Shown here: positions 5,563 through 6,250 of the stretch, in pieces
How positions within the stretch are numbered: position 1 is the first letter of the stretch
Layout: each line of letters begins with the position of its first letter
Assembly: GCA_002427475.1 (NCBI GenBank)
Contig: DIRG01000066.1
Span: forward strand, 57,389 to 63,638
Length of the DNA: 6,250 bases
DNA from: Mageeibacillus sp. UBA5442
Lineage (GTDB): Bacteria > Bacillota > Clostridia > Saccharofermentanales > DTU023
Direction of reading: 5' to 3'
Made by a program: the position numbers and the translations under genes
The notes under the pieces: generated by a model
What the model saw: the letters and a program-made list of their open reading frames with translations, nothing else
Told to the model about the DNA's origin: nothing
Database searches by the model: none

Positions 5563-6212
5563 ATAGATTAGGGGAACGCCTGAGGCTGTACTTCCGTGCT
5601 ATGGGCAAGGGAGCGGCAGTGCCGGTGGTCATGGTCTTAGTGGTGCTACCTGTTCTTACCTTAATTGCTGCAACTAATCCCTCTAACATGCAGAACAACG
5701 CTTCCATGTTACGGTTGGAGATTACTATACTGTCCTATGTCTTTTTACCCTTCTTTGCTGCCTGGTGGCCGATTTTTGCTCTGAAGAACTATATTGAAGG
5801 CGACGGCCGTGAATTGCTCTGGGTATTTCAGAGCAGCAGTATCTTCTTTGATGCTGCAGTACTAATCATCCTTTACCAGTTGTTAACGACGTTGTATTTT
5901 CTTGTCCTTCATATACTGCTCAAAGAAATGCTGTTTTTGCTGCTGCGCCTTCTTATCATTAATTTTTTCGTTGCAGCACTTGCTTTGGCGAGTATCAAGG
6001 TGTTGCGCAGTACAGCTCTGTCCTTCATGCTTATCCTCCTCTACATCTTTGTCAATTATATGTTGAGTGACAACATGGGAACCTTCCCCCTTTATTATCA
6101 CCTGCAGCTAGCTGCCGATGCTGCCAGTCTGAGGCTGTTCTTGCCTCATCTAATCTGCGGTGTGGGCCTGTTTGGCCTCGCTGTAGTCTTTCCGGATCGA
6201 TCCACGGGATAA
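5541..6212 (+). CDS. ABC transporter permease, six-helix subunit; C-terminal end possibly altered
   Basis: This 223-residue hydrophobic protein has about six membrane segments, near 25-44, 60-81, 100-124, 127-150, 158-174 and 199-216. That is the normal size and topology of a small ABC-2-type permease, although I recognise no family motif. The ATG at 5541 lies within the end of the ATPase gene, with GAGG at 5527-5530 as a modest ribosome binding site; the overlap implies translational coupling. It should pair with the 873-residue permease and the ATPase. After helix 6 (FGLAVVFPD) the last codons, encoding R-S-T-G, lie in the direct repeat that begins no later than 6198. The original tail may therefore have been replaced by a few repeat-encoded residues at a rearrangement, or the repeat may simply include the native gene end. 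Either way all helices remain, so function may be kept. Confidence 0.82.
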   Translation: MHHTKYLNRLGERLRLYFRAMGKGAAVPVVMVLVVLPVLTLIAATNPSNMQNNASMLRLEITILSYVFLPFFAAWWPIFALKNYIEGDGRELLWVFQSSSIFFDAAVLIILYQLLTTLYFLVLHILLKEMLFLLLRLLIINFFVAALALASIKVLRSTALSFMLILLYIFVNYMLSDNMGTFPLYYHLQLAADAASLRLFLPHLICGVGLFGLAVVFPDRSTG

Positions 6213-6250
6213 GTGGAGTTTAAGTTTTTTAAGAGCTCAAGCACTCAGTC
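6198..6250. repeat. Direct repeat, right copy
   Basis: This is the same-orientation counterpart of bases 1-53, with three mismatches, cut off by the right edge. It begins inside the last codons of the permease gene. Its left limit cannot be fixed, because the other copy starts at the window edge; the match could extend further left. The frame that is open in the left copy is also open here to the right edge. It may be the start of a second mobile-element copy, or half of a duplication that brackets the tRNA, abiE and transporter segment. Confidence 0.85.

Noticed and set aside
1..6250. Window as a circular element whose ends overlap
   Set aside because: The two end copies differ at three of 53 positions, so they are separate diverged repeats rather than one sequence read twice.
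1..6250. CRISPR array or rRNA genes
   Set aside because: No regularly spaced short repeats and no recognisable rRNA sequence are present.

Overview
The window looks like chromosomal DNA of a Gram-positive Bacillota (low to moderate G+C, perhaps Clostridia or a relative). The evidence is strong AGGAGG-type ribosome binding sites, sigma-A-like promoters, a tRNA-Ser with an encoded CCA, and an AbiE-type locus of the kind common in that phylum. The species cannot be named from sequence alone. Every gene reads on the + strand.

Layout. Bases 1-53 are one copy of a diverged direct repeat that recurs at 6198-6250, and an unidentified open frame (2-112) runs through the first copy. A tRNA-Ser(CGA) gene follows (232-322), with its own promoter and intrinsic terminator. 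Next is an abiE locus: an intact AbiEi-family antitoxin/autorepressor (525-1118), preceded by three copies of a 14-base box that look like its operator, and a decayed abiEii toxin gene (1115 to about 1399). The toxin remnant keeps its N-terminus but has lost the nucleotidyltransferase core.

From about 1460 a second unit begins. A good promoter and a near-perfect Shine-Dalgarno lead into a small exported-looking protein (open frame to 1953) whose 5' end appears damaged or very unusual. A hairpin and a possible second promoter separate it from a tight three-gene ABC transporter operon. The first gene (2092-4713) encodes an 873-residue membrane protein that joins permease-like helices to an extracytoplasmic domain resembling M1 aminopeptidases, but without the HExxH zinc motif. 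The second (4717-5562) is a canonical ABC ATPase. The third (5541-6212) is a six-helix permease whose last codons run into the second repeat copy.

How the parts may work together. The small protein plus the transporter resembles a peptide or bacteriocin export/immunity cassette, with the pseudo-peptidase domain as a possible outside-facing binding module. This is inference from gene order and architecture; no substrate is shown. The abiE remnant and the end repeats indicate an accessory region that has seen deletion and rearrangement.
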